Below, piece after piece: positions 9,398 through 17,676 of a DNA stretch of 64,000 nucleotides. The stretch is from positions 1-64,000 of the forward strand of contig JAJDVT010000121.1 in NCBI GenBank assembly GCA_022826005.1, given 5' to 3'. The notes under the pieces are model-generated. The model saw only the letters and a program-made list of their open reading frames with translations, had not been told where the DNA came from and searched no databases. The stretch comes from Gemmatimonadota bacterium (GTDB lineage Bacteria > Gemmatimonadota > Gemmatimonadetes > Longimicrobiales > Gaopeijiaceae). The translations under genes and the position numbers were made by a program. Each line of letters starts with the position of its first letter. The first letter of the stretch is position 1.

Positions 9398-11713
9398 GTG
9401 ATTCTGCCAAGGCGCGCCGGGGCCGTCGCGGTGGCGCTCGTCATCCTGGCTGCGGGCGCTAGTGCCACCGCCCAGGCCGCCCCGGAGCAGGCCCGGTTCG
9501 CGGAGGACGCGTTCCTGGATCCGGCCGCGCGGAATCTCTTCAGCAGGGCCTTCGCCGGGTGGGACGCGGCCGGCCAAAGCCTCGATGCCTACACGGCACG
9601 CATCGACCAGCGGATCGCGGCGGCTCTGCGCACGCCGCTGAAGGACCGGGTGATCTACAACGGCGAGGTCGCCGTCCGGGCGTTCTGGGAACGGGACCGG
9701 CTGCCGGTGGTTCAACTGCTGGGCTCGCGGGCCCGCTATCCCGGGCGAAGCCTCTTCATGCGGGAGGCGATGCTGGGATGGATCGAGGAAATCCCCTTCG
9801 ACGGGCCGGTCGTGCCCGGGAGCGACCGGCTCTTCATCGGCACCGGCGAAGGCGCGGGGTATTTCATCCCCGCGTCGGACGACTACCTGGCGCACCCGCT
9901 CGGCGAGGGCGCGGACACGCTGTACCGTTTCCGGAGCGGGGACACCACCACCATCACCTTCCCCGACGGGCGCCAACAGGCTGCGGTCAGGCTCGATGTG
10001 ATTCCCAGGGTGTCCGACCCCCACCTGATCAGCGGGACGCTCTGGATCGATCCGGTGAGCGGGGCCCTGGTGCGGGGCGCCTACCGCGTCGCCAGGCGGC
10101 TGGACATGGCCCGGGAGTTCCCGGAGGAGATCGGCCGAACGCTGGAATACCGACTGGTGCCCGGCCTGCTGAAGCCGCTCACCGTGGACATCCAGCTGGT
10201 AGTGGTGGACTACTCGCTCTGGGAGTTCGAAGTGTGGATGCCGCGAATGGTCCGCTACGAGGGGCAGGTCGCCGCGGGAGTCGTGAAGATACCGCTGTCG
10301 ATCGACTATGTGTACCGGATCGAATCGGTAGCGCGGAGTGAGGAGGTGGCGGACGCGGCGGAGAGCCCCGTGGGCCAGTCCCGCGAGGGAGCCCCGCCCG
10401 AACCCGACTGGCAGCGGATCGCCGATCTTGTGCAGATGCTGTCCGAGGAGGGTGGCGTCAGCTACCGCGCCGTCTCAAACGACGAACTGGATCCCGAACC
10501 GGGCCGTGGAGTGGCGTGGATCGCGCCGGTTGACCCGGGCGTGCTGGAAGACAGTCCCCACCTGCCTCCGCCGATCTGGGAGGATGCGCCCGGACTCCTG
10601 TCGGAGGACGATGTGGAGGCATACTTCGAACTACTCGCCGGGATTCCGCAGGCTCCGGTACGCGCCTTCGTCGCGGACCTGAATGTGGGTTGGGAACGGC
10701 CGGATCTGCTTCGCTACAACCGGGTCGAGGGACCCGCCCTGGGCGGGCGGTTCGAGTGGACGATGCACGGGTCGTACAGTCTCGATGCCACGGCATTCTT
10801 CGGGTTCGCCGACCGGGACCCCAAGGTGCGGCTGGACGTGGAACGTATGACCGTGCTCCGCCGCGTGGGGCTGGGCGTCTACCACGAACTTCGTGCGACC
10901 GAGACCGGGAGCGGATACCTCGGTCCCGGCAATTCGCTCGACGCGTTCCTCTTCGGGCGCGACAACGGTGAGTACTTCGGCGCGACCGGTGCAGACTTCA
11001 CCTGGCGCCCACCCGCAGCCGCACGGCAGTCCTTCCTCGTACGGGCCTATGCGGAGCGCCAGGAGCCCGTCTCGTCCAACACCGGTTTCGCGCTCATCCG
11101 GGCCTTCGACGAGGAATGGGACTTCCGGCCCAACCTCGCGGCCGACGAGGTCGAAGAAGCCGGGGGTGAGGTGCGTCTGACGCCAAGGTGGGGCAAGGAT
11201 TCGGAGCGGGCCGAGCTCGGCGTCGACCTCTTTGGGCGGACCGCGATGTGGCGGCATGCGGGGAATGAGGGTGAAGAGGCCCGTGAGGGGTACGCGCAGG
11301 CCAGTGCGACAGTGACGGCGATCGTTCCGCTGTGGGCGAGCGGATGGCAGCGGGCGCGGCTCGGGTTGCAAGCCGCAGGCGGTCACACGTGGGGTCAGGC
11401 TCCGGTCCAGCGTTCCTGGTTTCTGGGAGGTCCCCGTACCTTGCGCGGCTACCCCGCATCGGAGATGTCGGGCATGTCGTACTTCAGGGGCCGGACCGAG
11501 CTGTCGGGGACCTTTGAATGGCTGGGCGCGAGCGTGTTCACGGACGCGGGGTGGGCGGGTCCGGCTGGCGACTTCGAATCCGGCGACATCCTGTACGGGG
11601 TCGGCGTGGGCCTGAGCCTGCTGGACGGCGTGATGCGGCTTGATCTGTCGCGGGGGCTCGGCGGGCCGGCCCGCGGCATTCGCATCGAAGCCTATTTCGA
11701 CGCGATTCTGTAG
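9398..11713 (+). CDS. B3: orphan Omp85-like outer-membrane barrel paralogue
   Basis: A 771-residue third member of the B family, starting at GTG 9398 with a signal peptide (AGAVAVALVILAAGASATAQA). The N-terminal block (FAEDAFLDPAARNLF), the DYSLWEFEVWMPRMV segment and the barrel segment RTLRGYPASEMSG are conserved. Unlike B1 and B2 it has no A gene before it; the 152 bp between B2 and B3 hold no coding sequence that I can see. It is either an unpaired duplicate or it serves the A proteins encoded upstream. Confidence 0.8.
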   Translation: MILPRRAGAVAVALVILAAGASATAQAAPEQARFAEDAFLDPAARNLFSRAFAGWDAAGQSLDAYTARIDQRIAAALRTPLKDRVIYNGEVAVRAFWERDRLPVVQLLGSRARYPGRSLFMREAMLGWIEEIPFDGPVVPGSDRLFIGTGEGAGYFIPASDDYLAHPLGEGADTLYRFRSGDTTTITFPDGRQQAAVRLDVIPRVSDPHLISGTLWIDPVSGALVRGAYRVARRLDMAREFPEEIGRTLEYRLVPGLLKPLTVDIQLVVVDYSLWEFEVWMPRMVRYEGQVAAGVVKIPLSIDYVYRIESVARSEEVADAAESPVGQSREGAPPEPDWQRIADLVQMLSEEGGVSYRAVSNDELDPEPGRGVAWIAPVDPGVLEDSPHLPPPIWEDAPGLLSEDDVEAYFELLAGIPQAPVRAFVADLNVGWERPDLLRYNRVEGPALGGRFEWTMHGSYSLDATAFFGFADRDPKVRLDVERMTVLRRVGLGVYHELRATETGSGYLGPGNSLDAFLFGRDNGEYFGATGADFTWRPPAAARQSFLVRAYAERQEPVSSNTGFALIRAFDEEWDFRPNLAADEVEEAGGEVRLTPRWGKDSERAELGVDLFGRTAMWRHAGNEGEEAREGYAQASATVTAIVPLWASGWQRARLGLQAAGGHTWGQAPVQRSWFLGGPRTLRGYPASEMSGMSYFRGRTELSGTFEWLGASVFTDAGWAGPAGDFESGDILYGVGVGLSLLDGVMRLDLSRGLGGPARGIRIEAYFDAIL

Positions 11714-11727
11714 GAGCCCTCGCTTGA

Positions 11728-11745
11728 CGCCGCCCGGGTGCGGCG
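11728..11745 (+). terminator. GC-rich hairpin after the A/B array
   Basis: CGCCGC (11728-11733) and GCGGCG (11740-11745) can pair around a six-base loop 15 bp after the B3 stop. No T-tract follows, so it would not be a classical intrinsic terminator; it may still end or protect the transcript. Confidence 0.3.
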
Positions 11746-11805
11746 GCTAGTGAATCAGTGGGCCGCGCCACCATTGTCGGCCACACCTCAACCCGGGGAC
11801 ACATC

Positions 11806-13017
11806 ATGAGATTCGTCGTTGCCCTCCGCCCGTCCGGGACCACGCGGCGGCGCTGCCAAGCGCTACGGGCCGCTCCCTCCACCCTCACCGCCCTCGCCCT
11901 CCTCGCCGCCCCCACCCCCCTCACCGCCCAGGACGCGTCGCGCGGCGAGATCGCGGAGCCCTTCAAGGTCGGCACCTTCGAGATCGGCGGCGAGGCCCGG
12001 GTCGGCCTCGTGCTCCGCGACGCCCTCATCGTGGACATCGGCGCGGCCAACCGCGCGCTCGAACGCGACCCGGCCTACCCGCAGATCCCCATGCCCGGCG
12101 ACATGCTGGACCTGATCGGACGCTACGAGTACGGCGTGAAACTCCGCCTCTACGAAATCGTCAACCATCTCGCCGCCCACGACCTCATCGACGGAAACAC
12201 GCGCGCCCCCTACATACACGACGTCGGCAACGTGAGGACCCTTCCCCCGATCATGTACCCGGGCAAGATCCTCAACGCCGCGGTGAACTTCTACAGCCAC
12301 GTCAGCGAGACCGGATCCGAGGAGGAGCGCGCGGCGGCGCGGCGGGCGCGGCGCGAGAACCGGGGCGTCCCCTACCTCTTCCTCAAGCCCACCCGGGGCG
12401 CCGTGATCGGCAACGACGACCACGTCGTCATCCCCTGGGGCCGGGACCGCACCGACTGGGAGGTCGAACTCGGCACGGTGATCGGCCGCGCCGCCAAGTA
12501 CGTCTCAGCCGATGAGGCGCAGGACTACATCTTCGGCTACACGGTCACCATCGACATCTCCGACCGGGGCGGACGGCCTCCCGGCGGGTACCCGATGACC
12601 TCCGACTGGTTCGTCGGCAAGGGTCACGACACCTTCGCGCCGATGGGCCCCTGGATCGTGCCCAAGGAGTTCTACGGCGACCCGATGGAAAACCTGCGCC
12701 AAACCCTGAGCGTCGGCGGCGAGCAGATGCAGGAGGCGCGCGCGGGCGACATGATCCACACCCTCTACGAACTCATCGAGTACGGCTCATCCATCATCAC
12801 CCTCTTCCCGGGCGACGTCATCAACAACGGGACATCGGGCGGGGTTGGGATGGGAACGGCGGTACGGGGCGCGCAGCGGTTCCTCCAGCCCGGTGACCTG
12901 ATCGAGGCCACGATCGACGGGATCGGGACGCTGACCATTCCAGTGGTCGCCGAAGACGAGCCGCCGGGGGGGACGGGTGCCAGGCTGCCTCCGGTGCGTA
13001 CCTACCGGGGGCGCTGA
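11806..13017 (+). CDS. Secreted fumarylacetoacetate-hydrolase family protein
   Basis: A 403-residue protein of the FAH superfamily, which cleaves or rearranges beta-diketo and 2-oxo acids with a divalent metal. Family landmarks: PPIMYPGKILNAAVNFYSH (substrate lid and start of the domain), YLFLKPTRGAVIG, the ExE metal site in DWEVELGTVIGR, YTVTIDISDR, and NNGTSGGVGMGT near the end. An N-terminal segment with hydrophobic STLTALALLAAPTPLTAQ looks like a signal peptide, so this enzyme is probably periplasmic, unusual for the family. ATG 11806 has GGGGA upstream. The tRNA gene follows on the other strand. Confidence 0.85.
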   Translation: MRFVVALRPSGTTRRRCQALRAAPSTLTALALLAAPTPLTAQDASRGEIAEPFKVGTFEIGGEARVGLVLRDALIVDIGAANRALERDPAYPQIPMPGDMLDLIGRYEYGVKLRLYEIVNHLAAHDLIDGNTRAPYIHDVGNVRTLPPIMYPGKILNAAVNFYSHVSETGSEEERAAARRARRENRGVPYLFLKPTRGAVIGNDDHVVIPWGRDRTDWEVELGTVIGRAAKYVSADEAQDYIFGYTVTIDISDRGGRPPGGYPMTSDWFVGKGHDTFAPMGPWIVPKEFYGDPMENLRQTLSVGGEQMQEARAGDMIHTLYELIEYGSSIITLFPGDVINNGTSGGVGMGTAVRGAQRFLQPGDLIEATIDGIGTLTIPVVAEDEPPGGTGARLPPVRTYRGR

Positions 13018-13027
13018 CGTTGTCCAA

Positions 13028-13111
13028 TGCCGGGGGCGGGACTTGAACCCGCATGGGATTGCTCCCGGGGGATTTTAAGTCCCCTGTGTATACCGATTTC
13101 ACCACCCCGGC
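13028..13111 (-). tRNA. tRNA-Leu (TAA)
   Basis: Read on the minus strand it folds as a type II tRNA: acceptor GCCGGGG pairing with CCCCGGC plus discriminator A, D-arm region GTGAAATCGGTATACAC, anticodon stem GGGGA/TCCCC with loop CTTAAAA giving anticodon TAA, a long variable arm (CGGGAGCAATCCCATG) and T-arm GCGGGTTCAAGTCCCGC. CCA is not encoded. The long variable arm and anticodon TAA identify leucine. Confidence 0.95.
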
Positions 13112-13126
13112 GGGTGCGACGTCCCC

Positions 13127-14107
13127 CTACAGTATCGACTTTCCGAGCGCGGACGCCACCAGGCCTACGGCGATCGCGGCCGTCAGATTCCGGTCGTCCA
13201 GGACCGGGTTGAGTTCGACGACCTCCAGGCTGAGGAGCTGCCCGGAGCGCGACGCCTTCTCGCACACGAGGTGGCCCTCGCGGTAGGTCAGGCCACCCTG
13301 CTCCGGCGTCCCGACCCCCGGGGCCAGCCGCGGATCCAGTGCATCCAGGTCGAGGGAAAGGTGGAAGCCGGCGGTCTCCGCCCCGGCCCTCCGCAGCGCC
13401 TCGTCCATGCAGGCCCCCACGCCACGTTCGTCGATCTCGGACATGGTGAAGACGCGCACACCCAGCTCGGTGATCAGGGCGCGCTCCCCGGGGTCGATGG
13501 ACCGCGCTCCCAGGATGCTCACGTTCTCCGGCCGCAGGGAGGGCTCCGCACCAACCAGGCGCTCGTCCCCGTGGCCGAGGAGAACCGCCAGCGACATTCC
13601 GTGGATGTTCCCCGTGGGCGAGTTCCCGGGCTGGTTCATGTCGGCGTGAGCATCGACCCAGATGACTCCGACGGGCGCGCCCCGCTGACGGTGATGATCG
13701 GCCACGGCGGCCACCGAACCGATCGACAGCGAGTGGTCGCCGCCCAGGACCAGCGGCAGACAGCCCGCCTTCAGCCCTTGTGCCACCGCGGCACGCGTGC
13801 CCTCCGCGACTCGGGAGATCTCGCTGAGGAAGGGAAGTCCGTTCGAGCCGGACTCGGTCGTCTCAATCCCCCCGGCGGTGATCGTGCCAAGCTCCACCAA
13901 ACGGTGTCCGATGCCCCTGATCTCGTCGGCGATGCCGGCGATCCGCAGTGCCGAGGGTCCCATGTCGACTCCGCGGCGACCCGCCCCGAGGTCGATCGAC
14001 ACGGAGACCAGCGCGACGTCCCGCCCGTTCGCGGGCGCGCCGCCGGATTGCCTCGCTGGCGGCCCCTCGAAGGCGTGGCGCCCATGTCCGGCACGCGTCG
14101 ATGTCAC
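13127..14107 (-). CDS. rocF: Arginase
   Basis: A 326-residue ureohydrolase that hydrolyses arginine to ornithine and urea with a binuclear manganese centre. The metal ligands are all present: GGDHS (His125), DAHAD (Asp152, His154, Asp156) and SLDLDALDP (Asp253, Asp255). N-terminal DLGAGRRGVDMGPSALR and the VGTPEQGGLTYRE segment favour arginase over agmatinase. GTG 14107 is supported by GGAGG a few bases upstream. The first 28 residues before the conserved strand are poorly conserved, so a later start cannot be excluded. It is divergent from the amidohydrolase operon. Confidence 0.88.
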   Translation of the reverse strand: MTSTRAGHGRHAFEGPPARQSGGAPANGRDVALVSVSIDLGAGRRGVDMGPSALRIAGIADEIRGIGHRLVELGTITAGGIETTESGSNGLPFLSEISRVAEGTRAAVAQGLKAGCLPLVLGGDHSLSIGSVAAVADHHRQRGAPVGVIWVDAHADMNQPGNSPTGNIHGMSLAVLLGHGDERLVGAEPSLRPENVSILGARSIDPGERALITELGVRVFTMSEIDERGVGACMDEALRRAGAETAGFHLSLDLDALDPRLAPGVGTPEQGGLTYREGHLVCEKASRSGQLLSLEVVELNPVLDDRNLTAAIAVGLVASALGKSIL

Positions 14108-14146
14108 GAAGCCTCCTCTCCCGTCGGCGCATGGCCGCGCGGCACG

Positions 14147-14176
14147 TTGGACCCTCTTATCGGTTGCTACTACTAT
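14147..14176 (+). promoter_or_regulatory. Candidate promoter for the amidohydrolase pair
   Basis: TTGGAC (14147-14152) and TACTAT (14171-14176) are separated by 18 bases inside an AT-rich patch of the divergent rocF/amidohydrolase interval. They resemble sigma-70-type -35 and -10 boxes and would give a leader of roughly 110 nt before ATG 14293. Confidence 0.3.
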
Positions 14177-14292
14177 TGTGACGAAACGTAATGCCCCGAG
14201 CCGGGTCGCTCACATGGGTACCGCCATTGACGCACCGCCGGCCCGGCAGCCCGGCGGCCCGCTTGTCCCACTCGCTCACAGGAGGCCCGTGT

Positions 14293-17200
14293 ATGCGACC
14301 GCTTGCCCATGGCGTGCGATCAGCCATGCTGCTCATGCTCACGCCCTTCGCCACCATGGCCCAACAGGAGGAACCAAGGGACCCCGACCGGGGCCTCCCC
14401 CTCGAACCCGCCCGCTGGGCACGATTCACCACCAACGAGGGGACCTGGATCTCGCTCGATGTGAGCCCGGACGGCCAGACCATCGTCTTCGACATGGTCG
14501 GAGACCTGTACTCGATGCCGATCACCGGCGGTGAGGCGACACGCCTGACCAGCGGGATGGCCTACGACATGCAGCCGCGCTTCAGTCCGGATGGCGAGCG
14601 CATCGTCTTCGTGTCCGACCGGAGCGGCGACAACAACGTCTGGCTGATGCCGGCCGCGGGCGGTGAGCCGACCCAGCTGAGCAAGGGGGTCGGAAGCTAC
14701 TTCCTGTCGCCGGAGTGGATGCCCGACGGAAAGTACGTGATCGTGTCCAGATCCTACACCAGCGTGGAGAAGCTGTGGCTCTACCACGTGGACGGGGGGA
14801 CAGGACCCGAGATGGTCGGGGGAGGCGGCGGGGCGCGCATGCTGGGCGCCGCCGTCGATGCCGAGGGGCGCCAGATCTGGTACGCGCAGCGAAACGGCAC
14901 CTGGCAATACAACGCCATCTTCCCGCAGTACCAGATCTGGATGTACGACCGCAAGACGGGCACCCGCACGCCGATGACCAACCGCTACGGGTCGGCGTTC
15001 CGCCCGGCGCTCTCCTCCGATGGGTCGCTGCTGGCCTATGGGAGCCGCGAGGATGCCGATACCGGGATGCGCCTGCGCGAGCTCGACTCCGGGGAGGAGC
15101 GCTGGCTGGCCTACCCGGTGCAGCGCGACGACATGGAGTCGACGGCGTCGATGGACGTGCTTCCGGGCTACTCCTTCACGCCCGAGTCGGACGCGCTGGT
15201 GATGTCGTACGGCGGGCGCATCTGGCGGGTGCCGGTGGACGGGAGCGACCCGGTGGAGATTCCCTTCACGGTCAACGCCGAGGTCGCGATCGGGCCCGAG
15301 GTCGAGTTCGAGTACCCGATCGAAGACACGCCCACCTTCACGGTCAAGCAGATCCGCGACGCGCGCGCCTCGCCCGACGGCAGCCGCATTGCGTTCGTCG
15401 CGCTGGACCGGCTGTACGTGGCGGAGCTGCCCGACGGGACGCCGCGTCGGCTCACCAGCGACGAGGTCGGCGAGTTTCAGCCGGTGTGGTCGCCGGACGG
15501 GAGCCAGGTCGCCTACGTGACGTGGGACGACATCGCCGGCGAGGGGTACATCCGGCGCGTTGCCGCGGACGGCGGCGCGTCCGCCAACCTGACGACCGCG
15601 CCCGGCTACTACCAGCAGCTGGCGTGGTCGCCGGACGGAGAGCGGATCGTGGCGATGCGCGCTGCATCGCGTAATGTGCGGGACGTGTTGGGACTCTCGG
15701 CCGGCACCGGCCAGGGCGCGGAGTTCATCTGGATCCCGGCCGGAGGCGGGGACGAGACGGTGATCGGCCCCACCCTGGGCCGCCGCGCGCCCCACTTCAC
15801 CGAGGATCCGGATCGCATCTACTACTACGGGACGGCACGCCCGGACCCGATTCCGGGATCACCCCCGGCTCCGGCGCTCGGCACCGCTCTCTCCTCGGCC
15901 CGCTGGGACGACACCGACAAGCGGGCCCACGTGCGGGTCACAGCGCGCACCAACAGCGCGGCGGGCAGTCTGCGGCCCGGGTACGAGCTGTCCGAGAACA
16001 GCGACCTGCTCCTGCCGCAGGAGGTGTTCGACGACCTGGATGACGAGCCGCGCGAGACGGGCTTCCCCCAGTCGGCCAGCCTGATCCAGATGGCGCCGCA
16101 GGGCGACCAGGCGCTCGCCTGGATCGGGGACAACCTGTATGTGGTCACGGTTCCCGACCTGGGTGCCGCGGTGCCAGCGATCGAAGTCGCCAAGCCGGAC
16201 TCGGCGGCCGTCCCCGCGCGCCAGCTGAACGAGCTGGGAATCGAATTCCCCTCCTGGGGCGCGGACGGACGCACCGTGCACTGGTGGCTCGGCAACGCGC
16301 TCTTCACCTACGACCTCGACGCGGCCGCGGGCGATCCCGACTACGCCCCCACCGAGCAGCAGATCGCCGTGACCGCCCAGCGCGACATTCCCCAGGGCAC
16401 GGTCGTGCTGCGGGGCGCGCGCGCGATCACCATGAACGGCGACGAGATCCTCGAGAACGCGGACATCGTGGTCACGAACAACCGGATCGCGTCGGTTTCG
16501 GCGGGCCCGGGCGAGGTCCCCGAGGGCGCGACGGTCATCGATGTCGCGGGCAAGACCATCGTTCCCGGCTTCGTCGACACCCATGCGCACATGTGGAACC
16601 TGTGGCAGCTGCACTGGTCCCGTTCGTGGCTCTACCAGGCCAATCTCGCCTACGGAGTCACCACCACGCGCGACCCGCAGACGGCCACGACCGACGTTCT
16701 CTCCTACGAGGACCTCGTCCGCGCGGGGAGGATGGTCGGTCCCCGCGTCTATTCGACCGGCCCCGGAGTCTTCTCGTCCGACTACATCGACAGCTACGAG
16801 CACGCGCTGGACGTGCTCAGGAAGTACAGCCGCTACTACGACACCAAGACCTTCAAGATGTACATGTCCGGCAACCGCCGGCAGCGCCAGTGGCTGATCA
16901 TGGCGGCCCGCGAGCTTGAACTCATGCCGACCACCGAGGGCGGCCTGGAATACCGGCTCGACATGACGCACGCGATCGACGGCTACCCGGGGGTCGAGCA
17001 CTCGCTGCCGATCGTCCCGGCGTACCAGGACATCGTGGAGCTCTTCGCGACATCCGGCACCGTCAATTCGCCGACGCTGCTCGTCTCCTACGGCGGTCCC
17101 TGGGCCGAGAACTACTTCTTCACCAACGAAGACCTCTTCGGCGACGAGAAGCTGACCCACTTCACCCCGCGCCGGGAGCTGGAGAACAAGGCGCGGCGCC

Positions 17201-17676
17201 TGCAGAGCGACGGACCGGGACCCGGCGGATGGTTCATGGAGGAGGAGTACGCGTTCCCGAAGCACTCCGCCTGGCTGGTGAAGCTCGTGGAAGGCGGCGG
17301 GAAGACCGGAGTGGGGAGCCACGGACAGCTGCAGGGCCTCGGCTACCACTGGGAGCTGTGGGCGATGCAGAGCGGCGACATGGACGAACACGACGCGCTG
17401 CGCGCGGCAACGATCATGGGCGCCGAAGCGATCGGGCTGGGCCGCGACCTCGGTTCGATCGAGGCGGGCAAGCTGGCCGACCTGGTCATCCTGGATGCGA
17501 ATCCGCTCGACAACATCCGCAACTCGAACACCATCCATCAGGTGATGATGAACGGACGGCTCTACGACGGCGACACCCTCGACGAGGTGTGGCCGAGGCA
17601 GCGGGCGGCGCCGGACGAGCCATGGAGGCACCTCGCGCCGAACGTCGCGGCGGGGATCCGGGGAGGTGACAAATGA
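14293..17676 (+). CDS. Secreted TolB-like propeller/amidohydrolase fusion 1
   Basis: A 1127-residue protein. GGAGG lies 7 bases before ATG 14293, and a signal peptide follows (SAMLLMLTPFATMAQ). Residues about 50-650 form a TolB/WD40-like (PD40) propeller with repeated SPDG signatures (DVSPDGQTIVFD, RFSPDGERIVFVSDRSG, WSPDGSQVAYVTWDD). The C-terminal domain, from about 700, is an amidohydrolase: the HxH metal motif in GFVDTHAHMW (about residue 760), TTTRDPQT, and a C-terminal AGKLADLVILDANPLD strand. The family contains imidazolonepropionase- and prolidase-like hydrolases; the substrate here is unknown. The next paralogue overlaps its stop by ATGA. Confidence 0.88.
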   Translation: MRPLAHGVRSAMLLMLTPFATMAQQEEPRDPDRGLPLEPARWARFTTNEGTWISLDVSPDGQTIVFDMVGDLYSMPITGGEATRLTSGMAYDMQPRFSPDGERIVFVSDRSGDNNVWLMPAAGGEPTQLSKGVGSYFLSPEWMPDGKYVIVSRSYTSVEKLWLYHVDGGTGPEMVGGGGGARMLGAAVDAEGRQIWYAQRNGTWQYNAIFPQYQIWMYDRKTGTRTPMTNRYGSAFRPALSSDGSLLAYGSREDADTGMRLRELDSGEERWLAYPVQRDDMESTASMDVLPGYSFTPESDALVMSYGGRIWRVPVDGSDPVEIPFTVNAEVAIGPEVEFEYPIEDTPTFTVKQIRDARASPDGSRIAFVALDRLYVAELPDGTPRRLTSDEVGEFQPVWSPDGSQVAYVTWDDIAGEGYIRRVAADGGASANLTTAPGYYQQLAWSPDGERIVAMRAASRNVRDVLGLSAGTGQGAEFIWIPAGGGDETVIGPTLGRRAPHFTEDPDRIYYYGTARPDPIPGSPPAPALGTALSSARWDDTDKRAHVRVTARTNSAAGSLRPGYELSENSDLLLPQEVFDDLDDEPRETGFPQSASLIQMAPQGDQALAWIGDNLYVVTVPDLGAAVPAIEVAKPDSAAVPARQLNELGIEFPSWGADGRTVHWWLGNALFTYDLDAAAGDPDYAPTEQQIAVTAQRDIPQGTVVLRGARAITMNGDEILENADIVVTNNRIASVSAGPGEVPEGATVIDVAGKTIVPGFVDTHAHMWNLWQLHWSRSWLYQANLAYGVTTTRDPQTATTDVLSYEDLVRAGRMVGPRVYSTGPGVFSSDYIDSYEHALDVLRKYSRYYDTKTFKMYMSGNRRQRQWLIMAARELELMPTTEGGLEYRLDMTHAIDGYPGVEHSLPIVPAYQDIVELFATSGTVNSPTLLVSYGGPWAENYFFTNEDLFGDEKLTHFTPRRELENKARRLQSDGPGPGGWFMEEEYAFPKHSAWLVKLVEGGGKTGVGSHGQLQGLGYHWELWAMQSGDMDEHDALRAATIMGAEAIGLGRDLGSIEAGKLADLVILDANPLDNIRNSNTIHQVMMNGRLYDGDTLDEVWPRQRAAPDEPWRHLAPNVAAGIRGGDK

